A stretch of 64,000 bases of DNA from Gordius sp. MW1 (lineage: Eukaryota > Nematomorpha > Gordioida > Gordea > Gordiidae). Made by a program: the position numbers and the translations under genes. The stretch spans positions 6,648,501-6,712,500 of the forward strand of contig OZ038530.1 in assembly GCA_964036665.1 (NCBI GenBank), in the 5' to 3' direction. How positions within the stretch are numbered: the stretch's first letter is position 1; the number at the start of each line of letters is the position of its first letter. Of this stretch, positions 11,848-23,600 are shown piece after piece. The notes beneath the pieces were generated by a model, which was given only the letters and a program-made list of their open reading frames with translations, was not told the DNA's origin and did not search any database.

Positions 11848-12045
11848 TTAATCATCTCCCAAAGTAGCCAATATGCTTACCACATGTTGTGGTAGCTTGT
11901 CCATCCAGTGGCTTTTTAGGATCTTTTCGTCCATCACATTATTACCTAAACGAGATTTTGAGTATCTTACCATCTGGGAGGGGGAGCGGTCTCCAAGGAA
12001 TATCCCAGAGAATAAATTCCTTATCCTCTTTTCGTCACTGTCTCC
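11848..12045 (-). pseudogene. Gag of the inner gypsy element, downstream half
   Basis: The minus strand reads SDEKRIRNLFSGIFLGDRSP, then PSQMVRYSKSRLG and HWMDKLPQHVVSILATLGDD. This is the capsid pattern L-GDR-PSQ-L ... W-x-x-x-LP shared by gypsy Gag proteins. It continues the N-terminal half at 13652-13934 across the hAT insertion. The region 11500-11847 should encode the nucleocapsid but I see no intact CCHC knuckle. Confidence 0.75.
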
Positions 12046-13651
12046 TAGTGCTGTAATCATTGGTAAAAAAATCGAACGCGTTCGCGTTCAGCGTTCATTG
12101 ACAAAAATCGAACGCGTTCACGTTCACGTTCGTTTAAAAAAAAAGGAACGCGTTCACGTTCGTGAACGCGTTCAAGAACGTTCAAAATTTTATAATAAAT
12201 TTTTTTAAAATTTAATTTAATATAAATAAATGTCTTCTATTTTTTAATACAATAAATAGCCATGATAAAAAATGATAGTTTTATTTTGACAATATAATTA
12301 TAAATCAATATTATTTAATAGAGCGAATATAAAGATTATTTATAAAATTTTTTTTTATTGATTTTTATTAATAATAATTGTTGTCTGATAAGCAGGAACG
12401 CTTGGCAGTTAATACAGCACTAGCTATACTAAAAACCCGCTCCACAGGGGCAGATGAGGGGATTGGAGTATTATACTTAATAAACAAATTTTTTAAAGGA
12501 GGAATTATCAAAAACATTCAATGTTTTGTCCCTCGCTTCAAAAAATTGCGACAAAATATCATCCTCCAATCCTCCCTCTACTTCCTCGTCAAAAAATGAT
12601 ATTTCGGAATTGACGGCTCTTTCGTTATCATTTCCAGGGGTTTCAATCATTTTTTCAATAACACTAAAAGATTATTCTTTAAAGGTTCATTTTCTCTAAG
12701 TTTAATCCAAGGCCATTGAAGCTTGAACATTGGATGCATAATGGCCGAAAGAAGATATTGATCTTCATATATATGTTGAAATCTTTAAAAAAAAGAAAAT
12801 ATAAGCAATTAATTTGATAGTAATAGGTTTATTACCTTTTATTAATCCCATTTAATACAGCGTCAATCAATGGTTGACCATATTTTAGGCTAGTAATTTT
12901 TTTTAATTTAATAACGATTGTTATTGTTGGAGTCAAATAGCCCAAATGCATATTTTCCTCACTTTCTAAAATAGTGAGAGCGGTAGCAACAGGTTCCATG
13001 ATCTATTTTAATATTTAAAATTTATTATAATATTTATCCTAAAAAATTTTATTAGGACTTACAGTACAGTATTCTTCCAAAAATATTTTATCATTGGTTG
13101 TAAGCCTTGCTAATCCTCCCATGTCGCATACTTTGTCAAATAAATGAGGTTTATCTTTTATTAATGAGTCAATTAATTTTAAGGAATTATAATATGAATT
13201 CCATCTTGTAACAACATGTCTTATAAGCAACCTTGATAAATTTTTCTTTACATCATCAGCAAATGATGTCGACTGATTTTGCTTGTTCCATAAATTTTTG
13301 CATTTATCAAATGCACTTTTTTATATATTTTTAAAAGATGGAATTTCTAGTGCCTTTTCAGCATCGACACTTGCCACTAGATTAAGATTGTGGTTGTTAA
13401 AAGTATTTCGGAATTGGTAATAGGAAACAGGAAAAACAGCTGATTAAAAAATATAAGACTTTTTTGTTAAAAATTCGGATTAACATTAATTTTTAAATAA
13501 ATAAAAATAAAAAAGGGTTTTTAAAATTGAACGAACGTTAATGAACGCGTTCATCAAAAAAGGAACGCGTTCACGTTCATTTACCAGAAAATAAAAGAAC
13601 GCCGTTCATGAACGCGTTCACAAAATTTGAACGCGTTCGTTTACAGCACTA
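12046..13651 (-). mobile_element. hAT DNA transposon inserted in gag
   Basis: The termini are TAGTGCTGTAA and TTACAGCACTA, perfect 11-bp inverted repeats. They are flanked by CTGTCTCC at 12038-12045 and 13652-13659, an exact 8-bp duplication, which is diagnostic for the hAT superfamily. Many copies of GAACGCGTTC lie just inside both ends (12070-12185 and 13530-13640), probable transposase-binding subterminal repeats. It carries transposase remnants on the minus strand. It is the innermost and therefore youngest layer of the nest. Confidence 0.93.
12370..13330 (-). pseudogene. hAT transposase remnant
   Basis: On the minus strand in order: VVTRWNSYYNSLKLIDSL (13039-13230); EPVATALTILESEENMHLGY and LTPTITIVIKLKK (about 12890-13000); RFQHIYEDQYLLSAIMHP then MFKLQWPW (about 12700-12790); and the C-terminal dimerisation motif IPSSAPVERVFSIASAVL then KRSCLSD (about 12380-12460). 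These are successive blocks of hAT transposases. The blocks lie in different frames with stops or possible introns between them, and the N-terminal zinc finger is missing. It is inactive as read. Confidence 0.8.
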
Positions 13652-13934
13652 CTGTCTCCTATCTTTTCACGATTGCTTCCTTCAGTTTGTCGTAAGGGGT
13701 AATTTCAGGAACCGTGAATTTGAGGTCTGCCACCTCTTCCGCGACTTCTGGGGGTAGCGATTCGACTAGGTAGGAATACTTAGTCTTCTGCGAGGATATG
13801 TTGCGTGTATGAAACACGGCTTCTACCTGCGACAACCATATGCGTACATTTTTAGGATGGAATTCAAAAATTCTCATGTGAACTGCGCTTTTTCTTCGTT
13901 CATTGGAGTCAGGGGTTGTTGTGTTTGTTTCCAT
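13652..13934 (-). pseudogene. Gag of the inner gypsy element, N-terminal half
   Basis: The frame opens with ATG at 13934, 18 bases into the interior from the 5' LTR, and reads METNTTTPDSNERRK followed by FEFHPKNVRIWLSQVEAVFH. This is the N-terminal Gag motif of Ty3/gypsy elements. It is cut by the hAT target-site duplication at 13652-13659. The open frame just left of the 5' LTR supports the LTR boundary. Confidence 0.8.
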
Positions 13935-13952
13935 CAAGTCTCAGGTCACCAA

Positions 13953-14228
13953 TGTTATGGTTGTAAGGTATTTATTTACACACACACACAATAAGGATTG
14001 GTATTAATTAACAGTGAAATAAAATATGAGCGAAATTTGGTATGATAGAATATTCAATAGCGTGGGTTGATCGCTGGGAAGATAAAAATAATATATATCA
14101 ATAGCGATGTGGTTTTGTTGATATTGCGGAAGTTTTTGATGGAATTAATAATGGATAGATGATTGAAAAGTTGAAAAGTAAGTGAATGTCAGTGGTTACT
14201 TCATCTCGCCTATGTCTAAAACGCCACA
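13953..14228 (-). repeat. 5' LTR of the inner gypsy element
   Basis: 276 bp, paired with 8028-8305. It ends at 14228 with CCACA, followed by the duplicated CTGT of the target. Confidence 0.9.
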
Positions 14229-14232
14229 CTGT

Positions 14233-14386
14233 TAATGCAGCTGTCCTTGAAAGCTTGAATGGAATGCTGTTAATGCAGCAGTCCTTGAAAGCTTTTAGAT
14301 TGAAATGAATGGAATGCTGTTATTACAGCTGTCCTTAAAAGCTTTTAGATTGGAATCTTATTTCTCGTAAATTGACATCCGCTACA
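14233..14386 (-). repeat. 5' LTR of the outer gypsy element, part 2
   Basis: It continues the minisatellite interrupted at 8027 and ends AATTGACATCCGCTACA like the LTR at 6644. It is followed by the TATT duplication at 14387-14390. Confidence 0.8.
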
Positions 14387-14626
14387 TATTAAATCTAGAA
14401 TATCATTAAATATATAAAGCCTATACATATTTTATGCATGTTAACTCAAAACGACTTATTAAAAATTTTAAAGATTTATTTTATTTTTGCATCTGCGCGT
14501 TATATTTTTTATGAGCTATCTTTTATTTATTTAATTTCTAGTTTTGCGCGTGATATTTTTATGTGCTATCTTTTGAAAGGCTCCCAAATATATCACGTGA
14601 TATTAACTGTTAGATTAATCGAATCA

Positions 14627-17600
14627 ATGTATAGTGATTATCAATGGTTCTCACAATCTAACGTTGCATCATCTAACGCATCCCCAATGGGCTTTCAGCC
14701 AAATCTGATTCAAGGAAGGGATGTTGGGCAATTTCCACCTATTAATCCATCATCCACTTTTGCTGGGGCTGTAAATTATAAGGCAAGTTTATTTCTGATT
14801 GATTTTTAATTTAAAAAGGATTTCATATTTCAGGATATTATAAATATGAACACAAATTTGCAAACTTCAAATAATGCTTTTAAAAGGTCAAGAGATGATA
14901 ATCTGTCAAGCAATATTAACTTGTCTATGCCTATTATCACAAAAGGTATCCATAAAAAGGCCAAAAATGAGGTACATAACAATTAGTTTTTTTTGTATTT
15001 TGTTAAGCCTGGCTCTAAAGATCCCAAGATGTTACTCCATGAGTTGCAACCTAATCTTCATATGTCGGAAGTTATGTCTGATAATCCTGGTTTTAAATTT
15101 ATGACTTCAATTGATGGCAAAGTTTTTGAAGGTATTAGATAAAAATTACTTATGTATTATGTTCAAATAGCTGTTAGTACTTCAAAAAAATTAGCTAAAA
15201 CAGCATTAGCATGCAAAATTTTAACAGAACATATGAATATCAATTTAAATTTTGGTGTTAATGACAATGAAGGAGGAATCAATCTTGTGAAATATACCCC
15301 TGAACAAGTAAACTTAATGCTTTCTATCATTATCTATATTTCTAGCTTAAAAGCAAAAATCCTGTTGCTTTGTTACATGAGATCAATATAAGAAGGTTAC
15401 CTAATTTTGAAACAAAATGTCTAGAAAATACAAAAATTCCTATATTCGCTGCAACTTTGGATTATAATGGAAAGATATATACTGGTATATTAACACTTAA
15501 ATTTTTTCTATCAATAGCTTATAAAATTTCAATATAAGAATTAAGATCTAATCTACTTTTAAATGCAATAACAGTGTATATACAGTTTAAAAGGGTTTTG
15601 ACCCTTGTTAAGACATTTTTTGATAGTTTTTTCTGGTAATAAAAGGAGACAATAAACACAATATATTAATTATATTTTGTCCTATTAAAGGACATCATCA
15701 GATAAATTATGAAATTACAAATTTAAAATCAAAGGTCTATAGGGAAAACAATATATTAATATTAAAAATGGCTTAAGAGGTTCTTTTACCAAACCTTCAT
15801 AAGGCAGTGGTTAATACCTCCACATCTATATTTTTGCCATTTGCCTTGGATAAGATGAGAATTGTAATATTACAAACCTTGGATTATGTAGTGTAGTAAA
15901 AAGAACACTTTGTTATAATATTTGAAATTAATAAATTGTGGGTTTGTTAATGCCTATCGATGTCGCTAATTAAAGAATACTTTAAAGTTAAATGCGGCAC
16001 TTCTGAATGGGGTTGTTATTATCTTCTTTAAAATCATGCATAAATCAAATTTAGAAATAGATGGTGAAAATATCACATTTTGTGAGCATTTAATTATCAG
16101 TAAAATTATGAGAAAGTTTTCTAATTTCAAATACAATTCTTGAAAATTGATTTAAAAATGATCTTACATTTTTTCCTCTTTAAAATTATTAATGTTGATG
16201 CTCACTTAATGCAAACTTCTATATAAAAATGAAACTATGTGTGTGTGTGTGTATATGTCGCTACCAATTTTGGAAAACTACCAGACCGATTTGGCTCAAA
16301 ATTTCACAGTTTATTCCTGACACTCCGGAGCATGTTTTAAGATTTATTTGAGCCAAATCAGTCCAGTAGTATTCGTATGCATTGCACTGTATACGGAAAT
16401 AGAACAATAGAAGTAGAACATATAGACATCAAACTTTATTTTTACTTTAATAACCACTTTATCATCATATATGCATCATATATGCCCTAAAATTCCAACA
16501 TAATTTTAATACACCCGGGTAAATAGCAAAACAATGTTTACCTGGTTCATCTAGTTACTTCTAAAAGGCATGTATTACAAAGGTATCAAATTTATTTTAT
16601 TTGAGTTTAAATTCCATACTCAACATGACAAATAAATTACATTTAATTTAAATTTCCTAAAATCTATGAGTTGCCTAATTTTTTTATCATCTAATTTTAG
16701 ACCACCAATAGGGTAGAAAAATATGAGTTTGAAAGAGAGATGGGGAATACTGTTGGTGTAAGTTTTGTTTTTAGGAATCTTTCTGTAATGTTCTATAAAA
16801 TTATTTAGGGGAACTAAAATTTGTTTAAATAACTAACTTTAACATCTATAACTTTTGACTTTTTCATATCAATGATGTTGATAAAGGTGGTTTACACCCA
16901 CAAACAAAATGGCCTGCTCTTGTCATATTTTTATATGTAAATTGTGTACCATTAAGTTCACCATTTTGAATTTAGCTATCTTCCATGTCTAACAGAAAAA
17001 GTGAATTTACCTTGCTCATTAATTAATAAATATAAAAGAATGTTAAGATTATTTAATAAAATGCGGATGGCACTAAATTGCTTTAATATCACACCACCAC
17101 AGTATTTTTTTATTATTATAAACTTTTTAAATCACATATATTTTAAAATGCTGTTTTTAATGTTAAATTATTTCAATGTTTTTATTACTTTATAACAACA
17201 TTTTAATTAACCAAAATTTCTATGACCTGTATGCCCTTTGTGTTCACTTTTTAAAATGGCAGAAAAATTGTACACTTATTTAAAGTTTGATCAGTCTATC
17301 TAAGCTCTATTTTAACCATAATTTCTTTTTCATCATTTAAAATGAATTAAAGAGCTGAATATGGAATGCCAAAGTTTAATCATATTCATATTAAACATAG
17401 GAATTTTACTTAAACCTAAGGTTTCTATAAGGTTTACAAAAAAATATCTTAAGTTGCAATTAACTCACACCCTGCCAGTATTTTAAAAAAGAGCTAATCA
17501 CTCTTAAATAGGATAATGTCAGGTCAAACCAGCTGAGTGGAGGCTTCTTTTATTTTGTGCCTACAATAGACTTGCGACAACACCTCAAGTACCGAGGTGA

Positions 17601-20600
17601 ATCTTGTGCTGCCTGTGATAATTTGATTTATGAGCTCAATAAAACTAAATTGGTTTATACCTTCTTTAATATGACATTTGCCATCATTATATCTTCTATC
17701 CATATCCTTATGGCCAATAATAATCATGAAACGATGTAAATCCTCATGTGGGCATAGGCAGGATTGGATCAGAGAGGGCAATCATGATTTAGGGAGGGGC
17801 AAAATGATTTTTTCAAAGATTTCTTTGATGAGGGGGTAGCCGCCCCTTTCTGCCTCCCACTGGCTACGCCCCTGTAAACCCCTTCTACTGTTTATAATAT
17901 AGATTTGGTAATTGCTAAGTTTTTAATTTAGCGCTTTAAATACTCTATTTAAAACTAGTGTTTTTGTAGGCTCCACATTTTCTGTGGCAATTAACATGCT
18001 TTCTTTTCATTATAATGTCCTCTTTTGATTAATTGATATTTCTTACGAAATAGCGTTGTTAAATCTAAGATTCTGCTGACTTTTTGTAACCATACTTTTT
18101 TTCCTACGGTTTGTTTGTGTGAATTCTCGTTATAAAATTTGTTTAATGATGCTTATGTTAATAAATTAGCTTTGGGGTTGTCAAAAAACAAAGCCAAAAT
18201 TGCCGTTGCTCGAAAAGTGCTGCAAGAATGTCATTCCATTACAATCGAAGCCACAAATGAAGAGGTTTTGGATGAAAAAAGAATTGCGGCACTTCAAAAT
18301 AAGACGGAGAAGCGCGTTGATGTTAAGCCTGTAAATCTTTTTCCAAGATAAAAAATTTAAATGAAAATGATTGTTTTTATCGTTTTTTATACTTGGATCA
18401 ACGTTTGTGACTCAAAGGAGTTTTGCATATAAATCGTTTATAGTAAAAATTTTAGAATTAGTTTCGTTTTGACTTCTCAAATTCAAACACCGGTTCAAGA
18501 GTTAAAAATTCTATTAACTTCAACATTGAGCATTTGCCCGAGCGCATATTAAAATAAAAATGTTATATAATAGCAAACATTAGTAATAAAAGTTTTACAC
18601 TTTATCCTAAAATTCTTTGTTCATTATATCGATTTGAACAAATTTTGACTCCTGACACTTATCTAATTATTGAAATGTGTGGATTATTTAATTGAACTTT
18701 CATAGCATGAGATATCTCACCCCCCGCCAATTTCATGCCTTAAATGGAACTTGCATTTTTTTCGCCAATGACTCAATGCACTTAAACTGTATTTTTTGCA
18801 TATATCATATGTAGCAAACTGTATATTTTTAGATCATAAAACCTCTTGGTGCTGGTCCTTTCATGAAGTCTCCCTTAGCTCTATTGCATGAATTGATTCA
18901 TAAAAAATATAAATGCCTTATAGAACCTTGCGAAACTTCGGGAGGATTTGTGGCCAAATTTATATACTCTGAGGAGGTAGGAATATTTGTTAATAATGCA
19001 TCATCACTAGCCTCTTTCTTACCCACTCTTAACAATTTTACTGAAATTAGTTTTATGCTGTTTATGTCAATTATCTTTTTGCTTCGATATTTTTAACTCG
19101 CCCGCTTTTATTTCGCACCACTCCCGCCCCCTTACCGATTTTTCAGTCTTTTTTCATAGGTTCCATCTTTATAATATTTTATTAAGCGTCCGCATTAAAT
19201 TGAATTTGGCCTTATTCATCATAATACATATAAAGGTCGCCACCTCTTAATAGATTGTATTCACAGGCGAGCTTGCCATAAATTACTCTCTTTTCGCCCA
19301 TAGTATACATATATATACCTGGGTTTTTTCTATACCATTCCACGCAGATATGTGAAACAAAGAAAAAAATATAATTTATTAAGATTAAATAATATCTGCC
19401 AACGTTAGTCTTACAAAACATTTTCATGTTACCCATTTTATTCCTATGTTGCAACCTTTTTATGGAGTGTTATTTAAAAATATCGTTTTCTTCATATAGT
19501 ATCAGCATCATTTGTATAGGTTAGGCTTATTAAGTGTCTTAATAAAAAGAATTTGATTACACTTTTCGATTTGGGCTACACTATTACATAAAAATTCGAA
19601 GGACCTTAATAAATAATTACTCTGAATATATTTTAATTGCTATGCAATTTATGGGCTCGTTTTTTGGTGTCCGTCCGTCGTCCGTCCGTTGTATCCTCCC
19701 TATCTATTTGCATTGGGTATATTAGGTTATCGCTTTTTTAAATTAATGCATGAGAAAGAGGTGTCCCACCCCTCATCTCTATCTCCCTCGCTGTGTTATT
19801 TTTTAAATTAATGCATAAGAGGTGCCCCACCCCTCATCTCTATCTCCCTCGGTGTGTTATATATAAGATTTGTTAAATTATCTATTATATAATAAACATA
19901 AATAAAAGTTGTTTACTTTTAATTGCTATGCAATTTAACTAGTTTTTTAGTTAGAATCCCGGAGTTTTTTTTGACTCTTATGATTGTTCTTGTTACTATC
20001 ATTGATAATAAGAATTTTTGGCCGTCCGCTGGCTCCTGACCGATGGAAAAAATGACCATTGGCCAAAATGTGAATCGAAATTATTTTTTTCGTTTTTTTT
20101 TACTATTATGATTGTTCCTGTTCCTACCATTGCTAATATGACTTTTTGGCCGTCCGCTGGCTGCTGACTAATGTTATATAATAAACATAAATAAAAGTTG
20201 TTTACTTTTAATTGCTATGCAATTTAACTAGTTTTTGGGTTAGAATCCCGGAGTTTTTTTTGACTCTTATGATTGTTCTTGTTACTATCATTGATAATAA
20301 GAATTTTTGGCCGTCCGCTGGCTCCTGACCGATGGAAAAAATGACCATTGGCCAAAATGTGATTCGAAAATTTTTTTGACTATTATGATTGTTCCTGTTC
20401 CTACCATTGCTATTATGACTTTTTGGCCGTCCGCTGGCTCCTGACCGATGGAAAAAATGATCATTGGCCAAAATGTGAATCGAAATTATTTTTTTCGTTT
20501 TTTTTGACTATTATGATTGTTCCTGTTCCTACCATTACTATTATGACTTTTTGGCCCTCCGCTGGCTGCTGACCAATGGAATAAAATGACCATTGGCCAA

Positions 20601-23600
20601 AATGTGATTCGAAAATTTTTTTTTCGTTTTTTTTGACTATTATGAATTTATATCCACTTTTACCGTGTCCTGGCTGCTGACCAATGGAAAAAAATGACCA
20701 TTGGCCAAAATGTGCATCAAAATTTTTTTTTCCGTTTTTTTGGCTATTATTGACTTATAGAGTATCTGTTTTGGTACTGACCAATTGAGAAAAAATGACC
20801 ATTGGCTAAATTTTTGATTTTTTTAATTAAAAATTGTTCAAATTCAACAAAAATTTCTCCCAACAATTCTGCAAATTCTTAACATTGTGATGTTTTATAA
20901 TATAATGTTTGTTAGACCCATAATCACTAAAGGCCATAAAAACTAATGTAATACGCAACTAGATGCAAACACTAAATCTAACCCTAACCCTTGCCTATAT
21001 TACATTTTGCCTATATTAAATTTTGCCTATAAATGAAAAATTTGTATAAATAATTAATTAATCATTAGATTTAATACCCCCCTATAGGCATTCTCGCCCC
21101 TTCCCACCTTTCTCGCCCCTTCCCACCTTTCTCGCCCCTTCCCACCTTTCTCGCCCCTTCCCACCTTTCTCGCCCATAAATTGCATAGCAAATATGATAC
21201 ATTTATACGAAGTACAGATGAGTCGTCCCCCTTCCCCTCTTCCCCTTCCCTTCTCCCCCTTCCCACGAGGGCCGAAGGCCCGAGTTTTATTTATTAGATG
21301 TATAACTATTAAGTTTTATAACTTTGGGTTTGTGAACCTAATTCCCCAAAATTAATTTTAAAACGTTTTAAAAAACATATATATCCATATTTTTAGGAAT
21401 TTCAAGCTTGCGGTCATAACAAAAAGCACGCCCGCAACGAAACTGCCAAAGTGGTTCTTTTACACCATGATATAAATTATGATCTCTACATTGAAATGTA
21501 CAAGGCTTCTATCATTGCTGAGTCTTCCCTGCCTCAAGGCTCAGAAGCTAATTTATCATCGCTTACAACAAGTAACAACGCAGTGACTTCTAATGCTAAC
21601 AAAGAAGCTCTTTCACCTTTAGTGATACCTTTCGAGATGTTGCCTTTGGAAGCAGCTGATACCATTGCTAAGTTAGCGCACTATCGATCCATTATATTGA
21701 GTCATATCTTCTTTATAAATGAACTTTTCCAATATTTTATTTCTTAGCGTTCGATTTAAAAAATTATTTTGCCGAGTAATGTCTTTACGAGAGCTTTTTG
21801 GCCCTAATTTTTGTACCTCAGCGTTCTATTACCCAAGGACCCTGTTTTAAATGATATCGCCCCTCTAATTCAATCGATTGGTATAAAAGCGTTTGATACC
21901 TATGCCTCTTGTTTTTCATATGGTACTTAAAGGTAGTTGGTGGCTTCAAATTTTGTGAAGATGGTTTCAAATGATTATAACTGGCGAAAAACTTATAACA
22001 ATGATTGTTAGGTTAGAAAAAGATGTTACATATATATTTTCTGGATATTCAAATTGGTTGTAAATGTATCTCAACCTTCGCCTCCTAACGGATTTGATTT
22101 TTTAAACCACATTTTCGCCAAAGTAAATAATAACTTAGGATTGGATCGCATGTGAAACATACAATTAATTAAAAAACTTGGCAATAAAACTTTGCATTAT
22201 GTGAATAAAACCTAGCTAATAAAACGTCCTGTTTGTCACAAAATATAGACAATGACTATTATCCGCATGACCATCCCTTCTCACCTTGGAAAAACTCGTC
22301 TCGTGACGTCCCCCGATAATCAGTGGCGTAGCTAGGGGGGGGCCTAGGGGGCCCGGGCCCCCCCAAGAGCAAAAACCGGGCCCCATGGGCCCCCCCAAGA
22401 GAAAAATCTTGGGCCCCCGGGCCCCTTCCGCCATTATTTTTTTTCTTAATTAAGAAACAATATAAAAATTATTATTATTGTTTCTGAATAAAAATTTTAA
22501 TTATAATATTACAAATAAAATAACTATATAAGACAATAAAGGGTGAAAATTGTATCAAATTGTTGAGTTGACATAATTTAATATTAATATTACTTTAAAA
22601 CCCGACTTTTTTATAATTAATTTCCACTTTAGTTTTATTAATTTATATGAATAGCAATAGCAAGCAATTTTTACATAACCCAATTCTGAATTTAATAATA
22701 ATATTTCAATATATTTTTGAAATTGCTCAAAAAGTTCAGAACGAGTTTCAAATCCCAAATATTTGTTTAATAATTGCAATTACAACGGTTAATAGCCTAA
22801 TATTAACTTTAAATGATATTAGAAATGAGGACCACTATCAAATTCTTTATAAAGGCAAAAGATTTAGCTGCAATTTTTGATTTATTACCTTCTAAACGCA
22901 TTAAAAAACCAAAAAAGTATGACACATTTTACTCTTTTGAATTTTAGTAATTCATTAATTGATTTCAAAATTGATTTATATTATTATCCTATCATCGATA
23001 GAATAATAGCAGAATTAAACATAAGATTTTCGGAAATTAATTTTAATTTATATAAGTCCTTAGAATGGTTAAACCCTTCATCCCCTTTTTTTGCGATAAA
23101 TCTCTTTTATCAGAAATATTGAATTAAAACTGGAAGACGGCGAAATAAAAATGGCAAAAAAATTTTGTAACACATTATAACTCTTTATCTTCAAATAAAA
23201 TAAAATGCAATTATATTTTTTCACTTATTAAAATTTTGCCCTCAATAGTGTTTCCAAATTTTATTATTTTGATTAAAATAATTTTAACTATCCCAATAAC
23301 TTCATGTTCAGCGAAAGCTCGTTCTCATTGCTAAAACGGATTAAAACTTTTCTTCGTTCCACAATTAAACAAGATAGGTTATCTTCCTTAGCTTTATTGA
23401 GCTTAGAACATGACTTTATAAATGTTACGCCCCCGGATGATATTATAAATTCGTTTGCAACATCGAGTAAAAGGCGTAATGAACTACTATTAAAAGACTA
23501 ATTTTAATATTTAATGAAAAATTATCTGGGCTTTTAAACTTGTTTTAAACTTTTTAACACTTTCAAAATATATTAAATATTATTAAATTTACGAAAATTC

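Larger units (their letters stand above)
8028..14228 (-). mobile_element. Inner Ty3/gypsy LTR retrotransposon, nested, degenerate
   Basis: Two direct LTRs of 278 and 276 bp (TGTTATGGTTG ... ACGCCRCA) bound a minus-strand gag-protease-RT-RNase H-integrase order, which defines the Ty3/gypsy superfamily. The target-site duplication is CTGT (8024-8027 and 14229-14232). A primer-binding-site-like TGGTGACCTGAGAC follows the 5' LTR, and a purine tract (GGAAGGGGGAG) abuts the 3' LTR. It lies within a minisatellite copy of the outer element's LTR, and its gag is itself split by a hAT transposon. Several stops and frameshifts make it non-autonomous. Confidence 0.9.
6267..14386 (-). mobile_element. Outer Ty3/gypsy LTR retrotransposon, internally deleted, carrying a nested element
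   Basis: Two LTRs beginning TGTGGTAACTTTT / TGTAATAACTTTT and ending CCGCTACA face the same way. They are flanked by TATT on both sides (6263-6266 and 14387-14390), a 4-bp target-site duplication. The element reads on the minus strand. A primer-binding-site-like TGGTGACCCC follows the 5' LTR (just left of 7807), and a purine tract (GGGAAGAGAG) precedes the 3' LTR (just right of 6644). Only about 1.16 kb lies between the LTRs, with gag but no pol, so it is an internal-deletion derivative. A second gypsy element sits inside its 5' LTR after 8027. Confidence 0.8.
15485..18169 (+). other. Intron 5 of the ADAR-like gene
   Basis: A 2.7 kb intron that splits dsRBD2 at a phase-1 site. It contains a Helitron-like repeat (16219-16554), a MITE (17745-17874) and otherwise AT-rich sequence without a recognisable gene. 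The four introns upstream are only 36-63 bp, so this one has probably grown by insertions. Confidence 0.6.

Noticed and set aside
14771..14782. GC-AG donor after AATTATAAG for ADAR exon 1
   Set aside because: A standard GT donor lies 12 bases earlier (GGGGCT|GTAAAT) and keeps the same phase; the GC site is possible but unnecessary.
21054..21266. Arg/Gly/Glu-rich 70-codon minus-strand open frame
   Set aside because: It is a translation of the purine-rich tandem repeat in inverted-repeat arm A.
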